Origin: Pyrenochaeta sp. MPI-SDFR-AT-0127
Taxonomy: Eukaryota; Ascomycota; Dothideomycetes; Pleosporales; Cucurbitariaceae
Reading direction: 5' to 3'
Assembly (NCBI GenBank): GCA_020747015.1
Contig: JAGTJM010000004.1
Location: forward strand, 310,001-374,000
Length of the DNA: 64,000 nt
The notes beneath the pieces are model-generated. The model was given only the letters and a program-made list of their open reading frames with translations, searched no databases and was not told the DNA's origin. Numbering within the stretch: position 1 is the stretch's first letter; every line of letters begins with the position of its first letter. This document shows positions 32,727-43,539 of this stretch, piece after piece. A program made the translations under genes and the position numbers.

Positions 32727-35576
32727 ATGGCTGATGCTGCCAATGGAAAGCTGGAGATTGTGGTAGATGGTCTAGCAGCACAATTTCTACTTCTGGCTGA
32801 TTCAAAAGCAGACACAGTTGAGCCACACAAAGATCTCCGAACTTGAGCAACGTTATATCGAACTCCTTGAGGCAAGAATCGCCAAGCTTGAGAAGCGTTT
32901 GGCATCAGCAGACGTACCTGAAGTAACACCGAATACTCTGAAGGTGTGTTGATGCCAATGAATTGCTTTTCTTTGGTTCTCACAACTACTTATTCCAGTC
33001 GCCGGGCTCAGAAGCTGGAGATAACGGACTCGTTCATGGTGTGAATGGTGTTCACGATGGTAGTTCTCAGGTAATTCACAATCATCGTAGATCAAAGATA
33101 TTCTCGTCTCACTTTAGAACCAGAAAGGAACCCAGGAGAACGCATCGGAACCTTCGGAATCGACGAAAGAAGATGAACCTCGATATACCGTTATCGTTAG
33201 CAAGTGGGATCCTGATGCTGGTGACTTCATAGATATCAATACAACCAAAAAGGAAGAAAAGAAGGTGATCGGCCCTGAAAACCAAAGCCGTATTGCATTT
33301 ACCTTTAAAAAACTTACAATGGCGCGGTCGCGTCACTCGAAAACTGAGTCTTTATCATCAGAGGTCAAAATTGAGTTCGAACCACTCCAGAGGCTCTTGG
33401 GTAAAATCACGTCACATTGGGGTTGGAGTGAGACCGTCACCACTTGCAGCTCACCCTTTGGCCCCTTGATATATGCATGGTCCCAAGCTCTTAGTGAGGC
33501 ACAAAAATTTGTCGAAGACGAGCCTGATGACGAGAAACAAGCTCGCGCTGATCTCAACGAGTTGTTAAGGATGATCTCAACCTCTTCTGGCTATCTCCCA
33601 CTTGATCGCTACTTCCAGGACCGGAACACGTTTATAGACGAGCGAACGATCACACATGCGGCACTTTGGACACTGTTTCCACCTGGGACTCTGATCGTCT
33701 CTCAACTGTTCCTTGATGAGCCCCAAATTTTCACGGTCTCTTCCTGTGATGGATTTGTGATGGAGGAGCAGACATTCGACTTGGTATGCTTCTGCTTTGA
33801 CTGGAATGGATCGGAGTTTAGCCGAGTGCCTTTTGAGTTGAAGGTCCCATACTGGGGCCCAGACCGGAGAAGCATAGTTGAACTCCCCTTCTATCCACTT
33901 CAGTACTACACAGATCCTGACGTTGAAGATGGAAGCCCGCCCGATAGAGCGATTGAGAACCTCAAGGAAAAATTAATAGAAAGAGGGAAGAAATTTGTGG
34001 ATTATTGCACGGCTGCGAAGGGTAAACAGATGTTCAAATATAAGGGGGATGCACACTTTCACACTGGTCGCAGCTTGATACATCGGTCCGACAGCCCTGA
34101 TGACGATCAGAATCGGAACTCGGATGACGCATCAATTGCAATTGGCATTGGAGGCGCAAGATCTCGAAATGAAACTCGATATATAAGCAGAAAGAAGGTA
34201 TGTACGCTCATCCGTTCAGTATCGTAATTTTCAACTGATGTTGTTATTCAAGATCGATGGCACGACTATGGTAGACTTTGACTCATTTTTTGAATATTTG
34301 TCTCCAAATACGCCAATTCTGGGGAACCTCCAGCGGTACGAGGGGCAACTGGAAAGCTTGTCCCCTGAGCGACGTGCAAATCCAATCTTCAGGGACATGT
34401 ATAAGTTTCATTGGGACAAGCACTCTCCCGACAAGAAAATGACACCTGATCAGTATCTGCACTGCCCCCCCAGAGTACTAGGATATGCATTGAAGCAGAA
34501 AAAGTGGGCGCAGCTACTTGTCGAAGGGCTCCAGGCGCCAGATGAAGCTGATGCAACCGTTTTCAACGACAAGCTCCAACTGGAGGAGGAGGCTAAAGAA
34601 CTTGTCAAATGGTCTGTGCAGGCACATGAGCAAGGAAAGAAGACAAATAAGAAAGGCGAGTCGATGAGTCTCCAAGACTTCGCACCCGACAAGGGCAAGG
34701 GTTTGGTCATTATGCTCTATGGTAAGCGACCCCGAGATGAATTAAGGGTGATTTTGTGATTGATTCTCCAGGCTTTCCCGGTGTTGGTAAAACACTAACC
34801 GCAGAGAGTGTTGCCCTGATGGCAGGCAAGCCTCTACTTTCTGTTGGTGTATCAGATATTGGTATCGAAGGCGACAAAGTCGAAGCGAACCTGCAGAAAG
34901 TCTTTGACCTAGCGGGTAAATGGGAGGCTGTGCTTCTTTTGTAAGCATGAACCATTGTTGCGTCTGCCAGTACTAACTAATGCCTGTAAGCGATGAAGCA
35001 GATGTGTTCCTTGAAGCACGTGGTGACGGCGAGAACGATCTCAGGCGCAACGCCATGGTTTCAGGTGGGGTATTTTATCTTGTGCATAGTAGTCATATGG
35101 CTAATGTTTCCAGTGCTTCTTCGAGTTCTGGAATACTATGATGGAATTCTTATTTTGACGACTAATCGTATGAAGTCTTTCGACATCGCTGTTCAAAGCC
35201 GGATTCGTAAGTCTGAGTGTCAACGCGGAAGAGAAAGTACTGATCAATGGCTCAAGATATCGCTATCAAATATGACGAGCTCGACTCAGACCAGCAATAT
35301 GAAATTTTCAAATCATTTCTCGATCAGCTCAGACGCAAAAAGCTCACCGACAACTACGATGACCTCATATCCTGGGTCAAGAAGGATGGGAAGAAGTTCC
35401 AGTTCAATGGTCGGCAGATCAGAAATGTAGTATCGACCGCGATGGGTATTGCACTCGTAGATGAGGGCGGAGGAAAGTTGAAGCGTGAGCATCTTGTCAG
35501 AGTTGCTCAGCAGACAAAAGAGTTCAAACAGGACTTGAAGAGTCAGGAGGAAATTTTCAAAGCAAAGACCAAGTAA
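32727..35576 (+). CDS. AAA+ ATPase with DUF7025-like region
   Basis: An 814-residue AAA+ protein in nine exons: 32727-32762, 32812-32943, 32999-33070, 33118-34197, 34253-34721, 34772-34940, 34991-35064, 35114-35206 and 35257-35576. All eight introns are 44-56 bp and close in phase. The N-terminus has a coiled coil (KISELEQRYIELLEARIAKLE). Next is the conserved region seen before the AAA domain in fungal homologues (LYFPPGT-like WTLFPPGTLIVSQ, FDWNGSEFSRVPFEL, FYPLQYYTDP), then MYKFHWDKHSP and the linker LPPRVLGYALKQKKW. The ATPase has Walker A GFPGVGKT (597-604), Walker B LLFDEAD (651-657), sensor 1 ILTTNR and arginine finger QSRIH, followed by the helical lid. All catalytic residues are present. 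Substrate unknown; probably cytosolic. Confidence 0.9.
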
Positions 35577-36725
35577 TAGGGAGGATGGAGGGTCAAAGAG
35601 CCAACTTGATTAACTCACTCTGTTCTAAAGGGCAATATGCCATTGGACGCTAATTAAGTAGGTACTTTTCAGATACTTGCTTATACATGATCATCTAGGC
35701 CCATGATTTCAAGTTTTCCTTTCAATGCTATAGCCGTGACAATGAAAAAGGGGTTTGTTTGTTCTCTAACTTCGGGATTTATCGTGGAAAACCCCCGCTT
35801 TCGTGTATCACCGCGTTTTGACAAATACCTTACTCTCATTCACATGACGTGAAACTGGAAGAAACAAAAGATTGAAGGAAGTTCACTGATTATTTGGGCA
35901 TCGACGCAATTCGAACTCGAGGTTCAGTTCCCTTCAACGGCAAAAAGGAAAGCGACTGAGTTTTGAATGTAGCTGACTCTCCTATTTTGACAGAAGAATC
36001 CAATATTGTATATACTTGAGATAAAAAAAGAACGATGGATTGTTGAAAGTGCTTACTGAAACAGTTGGTTTTCCACGGGATATGGTGTGGCGGACTACTG
36101 CCTGTTGGGCGCCTTGTCCACCCCAAAGGCCATATAAATGCGTTACACATAGGACAACTATATTTAACAAAACTCATTAGGCCATTCTAATAGACGCGAA
36201 AAGATTAGATCGGAACAGAAAACTCTCCGTAACCATCACCATTGATCCGTTATTCAATGTTGTCGTACCCGGTTTTCTAGAATACTGGTGAAGTCAATGT
36301 CCATGAACACTCGCAGTGCTTGCAAATATACTCGAGCACATGTAGATTGAACCTTGAATGTGATTTAGAGATGATAAGCTTCACTGAAGACGGTATATCA
36401 GATATATAGGTAGGAGTTAGCAAGCTGAAGATATTCTCTTGCGGCCATTCTCTTGCGGCCTAGCGCCCATGGCACACTCCCACCTACAAACAGAGGCTGG
36501 GATTCTCTAAGTAGCAACAATCTTGTACTATACTCGTATTTCTGCTTCTCAAGGTACCGGTCACATCATATGAGACTGTGGAGATTTCGTCTTCGTTGCA
36601 TATATGACATCTTGACTGACAATTTGAGCGATTGCAGCAACGATCTCGCAGAATCCTTCCGCACTCTTCCAGAGATCGCACCGAAAGGGAGTCTCTAAAG
36701 TTGAATAACTTCATCTACCAGTTCA
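35577..36725. other. intergenic, possible small minus-strand relic
   Basis: No confident gene. On the minus strand, 36170-35890 shows two segments joined by plausible splice sites (GGQGAQQAVVRHTISRGKPTVS, then GTEPRVRIASMPK and a stop) that read like coding sequence. I recognise no family, and this may be a gene fragment. A short direct repeat of ttctcttgcggcc occurs near 36433-36460. Confidence 0.3.
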
Positions 36726-37526
36726 ATGACGGACACGGTACTAGATATCCAGGTACTTCAGGCCAGTGTGGATCCCGAGGATCAAAGCGAATTCCGGATC
36801 CTGGTGAACAGGAAAATCGTTAAGTATCTCACCATCGATCCTGGACTATACGATGTCGATGATATGTGTTTCGGGCCTTCCTTAACTTCAATGATACCCT
36901 CTCTGCCAGCTGGTGATTGGAATTAGGGCCATATATCGCGTAATACCTCAGATGGGCTTCCTTATTTCGCTAGGGTAAAGAAGGCTTGACTTTCCCAAGT
37001 CACGCATCTCTGGCACCCGCTTCAGGTAGATCATTTGGAGCTTCATCTGGGCAGAAAGCTTCGCTCGAATTTCTATGAAGCTACATGCCCTCGCTTCAAT
37101 TCGACAATCATAGCGAAGTTTGCAAGATTCGCTTGGGAGATTCCGCAACTTGACGCCGAGACGTCCGCGTACCAATGGATCGAAAATGCTCAAATCGGCC
37201 CTAAGTTCCTTGGCCACATCAGTGAGGAAGGGAGGATAGTCGGCTTCATCGTGGAAAGGATCTCCAGTTGCCATCATGCAACACCGGAAGATCTAGCTCT
37301 GTGTCAGCAGACATTATTACGACTACACAAGCTAAGGATCAAGCATGGAGACATCAATAAGCATAACTTTCTCATGCATGATAAAAACGCAACTCTGATT
37401 GATTTTGATCATGCGACTCAGAACAACGATGCCAACACTTTGGGTGAAGAATTTCGGATGCTACAAGCAGAGCTTGAAGAAACTTCTGGGAGAGGAGGGA
37501 GAATAGTGGAAATCAACGGATGGTAG
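36726..37526 (+). pseudogene. protein-kinase-like gene broken by two stop codons
   Basis: A 267-codon frame of a fungal kinase-like family (members are often mis-named alpha-galactosidase A) with in-frame TAG at 36924-36926 and TGA at 36987-36989. Coding sense continues in the same frame through both stops: GDWN-stop-GHISRN, then VKKA-stop-LSQVTHLWHPLQ and VDHLELHLGRKLRSNFYEA. Downstream it has IAKFARFAWEIPQLDAETSAYQWIE, GPKFLGHISEEG, the catalytic loop HGDINKHNF and LIDFDHA, where DFD replaces DFG. It ends SGRGGRIVEINGW. Both stops can arise by C-to-T changes (CAG to TAG, CGA to TGA). The second stop alone could be spliced out as a 51-bp intron (36976-37026, gtaaag..cttcag), but the first could not without losing conserved residues. 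Confidence 0.75.
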
Positions 37527-38971
37527 TTTCATGTTTCTCGGGGATTGTAGTGACCGAGATCGAACGAGCCAAAGCATCACTACTGGGAAGTGTATCACTT
37601 GATTCTCACCAATGGACTCAATTTTGCATGACATTCTGATCAGTGCCCGACTTCGTAGAATGAAAAAATTTCAAGAAAGATGAAGGCATAGTGCGCACAT
37701 TGTGCGTCCAGTCAGATACATCAGAGTACTTTCGCGAACAATGAGGCTCGTGACATCAATCCTGGGATGGTGCGAATCTATTGGAGACGTGGAAAATGTA
37801 GTGGCCGTCGTTCAACTATCTATTTGGTTAAAACCCATCTCTAAGCATTGAAGACGGTGTACTGTGGTGGGGATAGTAAGATTATGTTGTCTAAAGAATG
37901 TCTTAAGCGGACAAAACTGCTATTCTTTGTCACTCTATATATCAACCCTTGCAATTTTCGATGCTACAGAGATATCTATACACATTAGGAGGCAGTTTGA
38001 TTCAAGAAACTACTATACTGCGCAGAAGTCCAAGAGGTATTGCTTCTTGTCATGTTTGACCGTTCTTCTCAGATATGAATTCAGTCACCGAAGCCAATAT
38101 GATTCAAAGCGCAGGGCGCTTGGAGAGCAGAAGACATTTCACAACCAACAGAAAGCCCCAGAAATCCGATATTACATCGAACGAGCTTTCATCTAAGAGA
38201 CCTTAGCCGGAGAGTTCGAGGTTTTGGTCGTGTCACCCCTACCAGGAACTTCTTCTGGCTTGTACCCTCCATCACCCTCTTACTGGTATAGATGCGAGGA
38301 AGTCTCCCCTTCTCATAGCCGTTTCGTTCTCCAATAAAGTAGGCTCATTGGCACATGGCTCGTGGTTGCATTCCTATCTTGTTCGCTTGCACGTCCAACT
38401 TTGTGGCGCAAAACTGGCGCAATCTAGTAGCCAGAATCGGACAAGGATGCTGCAGCAAGAGTGACTTGATTGTTGCGCCACGATCCTGGCTGTCGAAAGA
38501 CTCTTCAGCCTCTCAGAGATATTGGGAGAATTTATAATCATGTATGGAGTTTTTCGGACCGAGGATGTCAGGTATTCTTTCTTGATGGAGAGTTTACACG
38601 CAGGGAACAGGACTCTGAACACGCGGAAAGGGAGTACAAGGGCGGGAAAAGCGCGGCAAAAACGGAGCGCTTCTTTTCATCTACTGAACACTGAAAATTG
38701 GATTTTGTAAGCACATGCATAGGTGTACATGTTGGTGATGTATTGAATCAAGTCGTGATTGACCTCGGTGATGGCCTAAGCAGTTTTTAGTAACCTCAAC
38801 CCAACAATTGTCTTTCGGATATGTTGGCTGCCTTTAGTGGAAATCCTTCTCGTATTTGCTTCCCAAGACCTCACTTTTCACCGGCATTTCGCCTAAGAAC
38901 GGCTTGACGCGAGATGAGACGCCTTATTGATCTAACTAATCTGTTGACAAGAGGAAACCATCACACTTGAC
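37527..38971. other. intergenic, no gene seen
   Basis: About 1.4 kb, AT-rich. A 110-codon frame at 37864-38196 has no coding character that I can defend. No repeats or RNA genes were recognised. Confidence 0.45.
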
Positions 38972-40198
38972 ATGCCTCTATCGCATTTCCCACGCTTTCG
39001 CACACTGTTTCTGTCTATTGTTGGCTTCTGCACAACCATTGCCATCCTCATCGCGTACAATGTCCTCATCCATGATGTACTCCCCATACGCCGCGCATAC
39101 TATCTGGAAACAGACTACCTCTATCAAAGGGCAAATGCAGACTTTACGAAATTTATGTCTGAGAGCCCGGATGGAAAGGTGCCGCAGGACGCGTTGCGCC
39201 TCTACAGCTTAATGAGCAATGTGGCACAGTTGCATTACTGGAGCATCCCAACGACTATCAGATATGATGAATGGCTGAGCCTGTATTTCGATGGCCTGGG
39301 CTTGGGAGACCACAAAGGTAGCGAGTATTGGATATATTTCGGGGGAACGTCAGAAGCAGCGTCTAAATCTGGAGAAAAAGAGGAGGATGATGCCTTCGTA
39401 TTTGAGCACCGCTACAAGAAGCATTCCTGCACGGACCCGCCACATATGTGCACCGCATACCAAGCGGCTTTCAACCGTGTCTACGAACGCTGGCCCGGCA
39501 TCAACAAGTCCAGAAGTCCGCAATCGGGTACATCGAAAGCAAATCTCCGCTATGTTGACTGCGATGTTAGTCCCCTTCTCTGTGACGGGATATGGGGACT
39601 ACCCGTCGCCGCCAACATGCTGATACACATGAAAATCGGGCACGAATGCGACAATAGCATCGAAGGCATTGAGCGATGTTCCGTCACCTGGCGAATCATC
39701 GGATTGCCCATTCGCAAACTACCTTGGACACGTCGGATTCGGATTCGTCTCGACAGCGGGGGCACCACAGTTGTGCCCGCTTTCCCAGATGCAGAGGAGC
39801 AGCTGTGGACGCTCATGGCGTACGCGGGTGCCGAAGAAGGCCTTGTGTATTATCCAGCGTCGGAAGAGGAGGGCGGTACAAATTGGGTGCTTACTGTGGA
39901 ACCAGCAGGGTACGAGCGGCCTAAGTACTCACATCGTCTTGGACTTGAGTCTTGGGCTGTTCTTCGCACTTTTATGGACTTTCCGCTTGGCTTGCCGCGG
40001 GAACTGCTAGTGAGATGTTATCTTGAAAGATGGTTGGATTTATTTCTCAGGTGGTGGGATGGGCCGCCGCACGTGGTGTACCCGCGATCTTGCGTTGATG
40101 TTGAAGGAGAGCACGAACGAAGTAGGAAGAGGATGGATGTGATGGATGATCTTGTTAAAAATCATGGAATTCATCCAAATCAGATGTTTATGGCTTAG
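38972..40198 (+). CDS. conserved-looking fungal membrane protein, unknown
   Basis: Intronless protein of 408 residues. A single hydrophobic segment near the N-terminus (LFLSIVGFCTTIAILIAYNVLI) predicts a signal anchor, leaving a large domain on the luminal or outer side. The domain has several cysteines that could pair (HSCTDPPHMC, YVDCDVSPLLCDGIW, HECDNSIEGIERC) and a compact core (WRIIGLPIRKLPWTRRIRIRL, TTVVPAFPDAEEQLWTLM). The CDVSPLLCDGIWG stretch recalls thioredoxin-fold surroundings, but no CxxC is present. I do not recognise the family. Base composition and codon use resemble neighbouring housekeeping genes, so it is probably a real, conserved gene. Confidence 0.75.
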   Translation: MPLSHFPRFRTLFLSIVGFCTTIAILIAYNVLIHDVLPIRRAYYLETDYLYQRANADFTKFMSESPDGKVPQDALRLYSLMSNVAQLHYWSIPTTIRYDEWLSLYFDGLGLGDHKGSEYWIYFGGTSEAASKSGEKEEDDAFVFEHRYKKHSCTDPPHMCTAYQAAFNRVYERWPGINKSRSPQSGTSKANLRYVDCDVSPLLCDGIWGLPVAANMLIHMKIGHECDNSIEGIERCSVTWRIIGLPIRKLPWTRRIRIRLDSGGTTVVPAFPDAEEQLWTLMAYAGAEEGLVYYPASEEEGGTNWVLTVEPAGYERPKYSHRLGLESWAVLRTFMDFPLGLPRELLVRCYLERWLDLFLRWWDGPPHVVYPRSCVDVEGEHERSRKRMDVMDDLVKNHGIHPNQMFMA

Positions 40199-40445
40199 AA
40201 AGGGGAAGTCCAATGTGATTAGATTTAATTAGCATAGCACTAGGTTTGGTGAGGGCTATATCGGACATGAGCCTTATTTGTGAACAATCATGCTCGTAGG
40301 TGGCAAAGGAAATCCTTAAGAGGAGCTTGGTTTCACTAGCGACTGCATATGAAGGTGTCTGCAGCAGAGGAGATAAAAATATGCTATTGGTATCCTCCAG
40401 ATCCTCACCACATGAACGCCGAACTCCATGCTGGACACCAAGTCC
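40199..40445. other. convergent 3' spacer
   Basis: Short AT-rich spacer between the ends of two convergent genes. Nothing else is seen. Confidence 0.4.
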
Positions 40446-41644
40446 CTATTTCTTCTTTCCTTGTGCTTCTGTCGAGCTGAGCTCGCGTATGAAGACCTTG
40501 GTAACGCCGTCGGGAACGTCATCTACTCCGTCCTCGAATCCTGGGCTCACACCGACTGCGACGTATTTTCCATCGCTGGAGAAGTCGATTGTCTGTACGC
40601 TCGCTGGGAATTTCTGGTACTGTCTTATCCTCCTCTTTGCGACAGCATCCCATAGTGCCACTACGCCATCTCCACCTCCCGTAGCAAAGGTTCCGTGAAC
40701 TGGGTGATATGCCAGCGCGTGAACGGGATATACTACATCTTGGCCATCGACTGCTTGCCTGTGGCATTTGAAAGCATATTTCCGCGACTGGGACTCCTCG
40801 GATGGGTCAAACCATTCGACAGCCACACGGCCCTCAATGCTCGAGCTTGAGTACCCTGCATCGTTGGGCATGCAGGCCACGGCGCGCGTCATGTATTTCA
40901 TGGAGCTTTCTCTTTGCTGCCAGGGCTCCACGCTCACATGTTCTCCACCTCCTCGCTTGGCTGCAGCTTCCAACTTCTCCAGCTCGTAGATATTGACGGC
41001 TCGGCTAGCCATGGCAACGACCAATTTCGTTGGCGATGCGGACAGGGAGAATGGCTTGGAGGGCAAACGGACGGAAGAGAAGTCGCCAGGCTGTGAGAGA
41101 TCATGGAGATGTAATGTGGAGTCCCATGAGGAGGAAATGAGGAGGTTGTGCGGTGCCGAGAAGAGGATGTTGCGGACGCCTTGGGCGTGTGTTGACAAGA
41201 TGGTTTGGGCGCCAGTTTCGAGGTCGATTCTCCGCACTTCCCAATCCAATCCACATGTGAATGCCTCGTTGTCGTCGCGTCCAAAACATACATCTAGCAC
41301 TGGGGCGCGGTGTTCGAACTTCTGGAGCAGCTTGCCGCCAGGTTCGGCATGGGTGTCGTAGAGATAGACATGGCGGTCCCAGGATGCAACGAGTAATCGC
41401 GTAGGGTTGCTGGGCGAGAATTTGACAGACGAGATAGGCTCGCTTGGATTTTGCGCAAGCTCGAATTGACCTGGCTCTGTCAGTACTCGGCCTTCTGCAA
41501 TATCACTTTGATGGCTTCAGAGAAACAATGCTGCGAGGAGCGAAAGGCTGGCGCGCAAGGAGAAGCGATAGCCATGGCAATGGCAGGGGAGAGACAAAGC
41601 GAACCAGAAAGGATTCGCTCTGGCAGGGTAGACCTACTTGACAT
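40446..41644 (-). CDS. BUB3: spindle checkpoint WD40 protein Bub3
   Basis: Bub3, a seven-bladed WD40 protein that binds Bub1 and BubR1/Mad3 at kinetochores in the spindle assembly checkpoint; 343 residues. The first coding exon is only 7 bp (41644-41638). A 167-bp intron (41637-41471) closes in phase to give MSSQFELAQNPSEPISSVKFSP. The propeller has SWDRHVYLYDTH, LDVCFGRDDNEAFTCGLDWEVRRIDL, VRNILFSAPHNLLISSSWDSTLHLHD and ATGGGDGVVALWDA. The Bub3 hallmark EGRVAVEWFD followed by KYAFKCHR is present. The tail is charged (VTKVFIRELSSTEAQGKKK). The gene is divergent from GPN2 with 181 bp between the starts. Confidence 0.93.
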
Positions 41645-41825
41645 TTTGGCGGTATGATAGAGACAAGGGTGTTTTCAAAGGCGGAGAGCTCGAGGTGAAG
41701 CTCCGCGCGAAACTCCGCAAACCAAACAAATATCGGGGAAGGTTGTTCCTCTGCCGAAGCCCCTCCAAGCGCCCCTCGCTCGATACTTTTGCAACCTTAC
41801 ACCACGAGCCTCGACAGCCTCCAGA
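41645..41825. promoter_or_regulatory. shared bidirectional promoter of BUB3 and GPN2
   Basis: 181 bp between divergent start codons. It is GC-rich and lacks a TATA box, as usual for housekeeping promoters. Both genes must draw their core promoters from it. Confidence 0.6.
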
Positions 41826-43106
41826 ATGCCATTCGCGCAATTGGTGATAGGGCCGCCAGGCTCAGGGAAGTCGACGTACTGCGATGGCATGCAGCAGTTC
41901 ATGGGCGCCATTGAGCGCAAGTGCTCCGTCGTCAACCTCGACCCCGCGAACGACCACACCTCATATCAGCCTGCTGTAGATGTACGGGACTTGGTAACGA
42001 TTGACGAGATCATGGAACAAGAGTCTCTGGGGCCAAACGGAGGCGTGCTGTTTGCGCTGGAAGAGCTAGAGCATAACTTTGACTGGCTAGCAGAGTCCTT
42101 GAAGGAGCTCGGGGGTCAGCAGCTGTATATTCATTCTGTCTTGCACAAGGACTGATGTAGTGACAGATGAATACATCCTCTTTGACTGCCCTGGACAGGT
42201 CGAGCTGTTCACACATCACGGATCTCTGCGGAATATCTTCTTTCGCCTTCAAAAGCTTGGGTACCGAGTATTCGCCAACCACCCATTGCCTGCATTATGA
42301 AGCTGATTATTTTCAAGCTCGTCGTCGTACACCTGACCGACTCCATCATCCTTTCGCGACCGTCATTATACGTCTCCTCGCTGCTCCTCGCCCTCCGCAG
42401 TATGCTGCAGATGGATCTCCCACACCTAAATGTCCTTACAAAGATTGATAATCTAAGAAACTACCCAAACCTGCCCTTCAACCTCGACTTCTACACCGAA
42501 GTACAAGACTTACACTATTTATTGCCACACCTGGACCGCGAGCAGACATCGGGCATTCCAGGTCCAACAACTGCTAGCGGCAGGGGCGACGGTGATGATA
42601 TGGATGTGGACGATGACGAGCCAACATCGAAGTTCTCTGCGCTCAACAAAGCGATTGTAGAACTTGTGGAAGACTTTGCACTCGTCGGCTTCGAGACACT
42701 GGCAGTGGAGGACAAGAAGAGCATGATGACGCTCCTGCGGGCCATAGACCGTGCAGGAGGGTTTGCAATGGGCGGCATAGAGGGCACAAACGACACCGTA
42801 TGGCAAATGGCTATGCGGGAGAACGGAGCGACTATGGATGCAAGAGATGTGCAAGAGCGGTGGCTCGACCGGCGAGACGAGTTGGACGAAGAGGAGAGAC
42901 AGGCTTGGGAGGATGAGACCAAAATGATGAAGGACCCCCCACCGCAAAATGCTCCACGAGGGCAAACTACGCAAGTTCCGCCGACAGCAAACGCACCGAA
43001 GAAAGGGGGAGACAAAGACAGCGACGACGACATGGACGACTTGGAGGAGATGCGCCAGTTTATGGAGAAGAAGACAGATGGTGGAATTAATATCGTCAAG
43101 AAGTAG
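41826..43106 (+). CDS. GPN2: GPN-loop GTPase 2
   Basis: GPN-loop GTPase of the Gpn2 type, 392 residues, needed in yeast and animals for assembly and nuclear import of RNA polymerases. Exons are 41826-42114, 42167-42267 and 42318-43106; the two introns (52 and 50 bp) close in phase. Walker A is GPPGSGKST. VNLDPAND and the signature ESLGPNGG (GPN loop) follow. Exon 2 gives DEYILFDCPGQVELFTHHGSLRNI (G3), and exon 3 opens LVVVHLTDS with NVLTKIDN as the base-recognition motif. The C-terminus has a charged, probably disordered extension (QNAPRGQTTQVPPTANAPKKGGDKD) longer than in yeast. The short ending DLEEMRQFMEKKTDGG is usual for the family. Confidence 0.94.
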
Positions 43107-43539
43107 ACACGTACGACTGGCAGGGCTATAGCTGTGTGCATCTTGAACTCTCATCTCGATTCATCAAGCTCGTGATGCTCTCCAGACTCATCTTTGCACC
43201 GAGGGAGTGGACTATGTCGATAGCCGATACACTGGCAAGTCTCAGCAAGTCTACAATGCTAGGCCGATGTTTCTGGCACAGCGAGCATAGTGAATGATGA
43301 ATGCTAGGCTTGGTTAGCGGTTAGAGATGGATCAGTGCAGTGAGGCTACAACACATCTTGCAGCGGGGCATCCTACGCGACGCGTCGGTGAATGGCTGCC
43401 ACGCGCCCGATGCTGGATCCCGGCAACGGTGTGAATCCTATGCAGTTTGCTACCAATGAGTGCTACTTAAGTGCATCCTTTCCCCTTTCTTTTGCACCCC
43501 TGCTCCATGTGACATCAAAGGATTCAACCGACTGCGCAC
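43107..43539. other. intergenic, 3' of GPN2 and promoter of the CHMP7 gene
   Basis: About 430 bp, average composition. No gene. Confidence 0.5.

Noticed and set aside
42515..43154. Two 200-codon antisense frames over GPN2
   Set aside because: Shadows of the GPN2 acidic tail, with Ser/Leu-rich products and no supporting signals.
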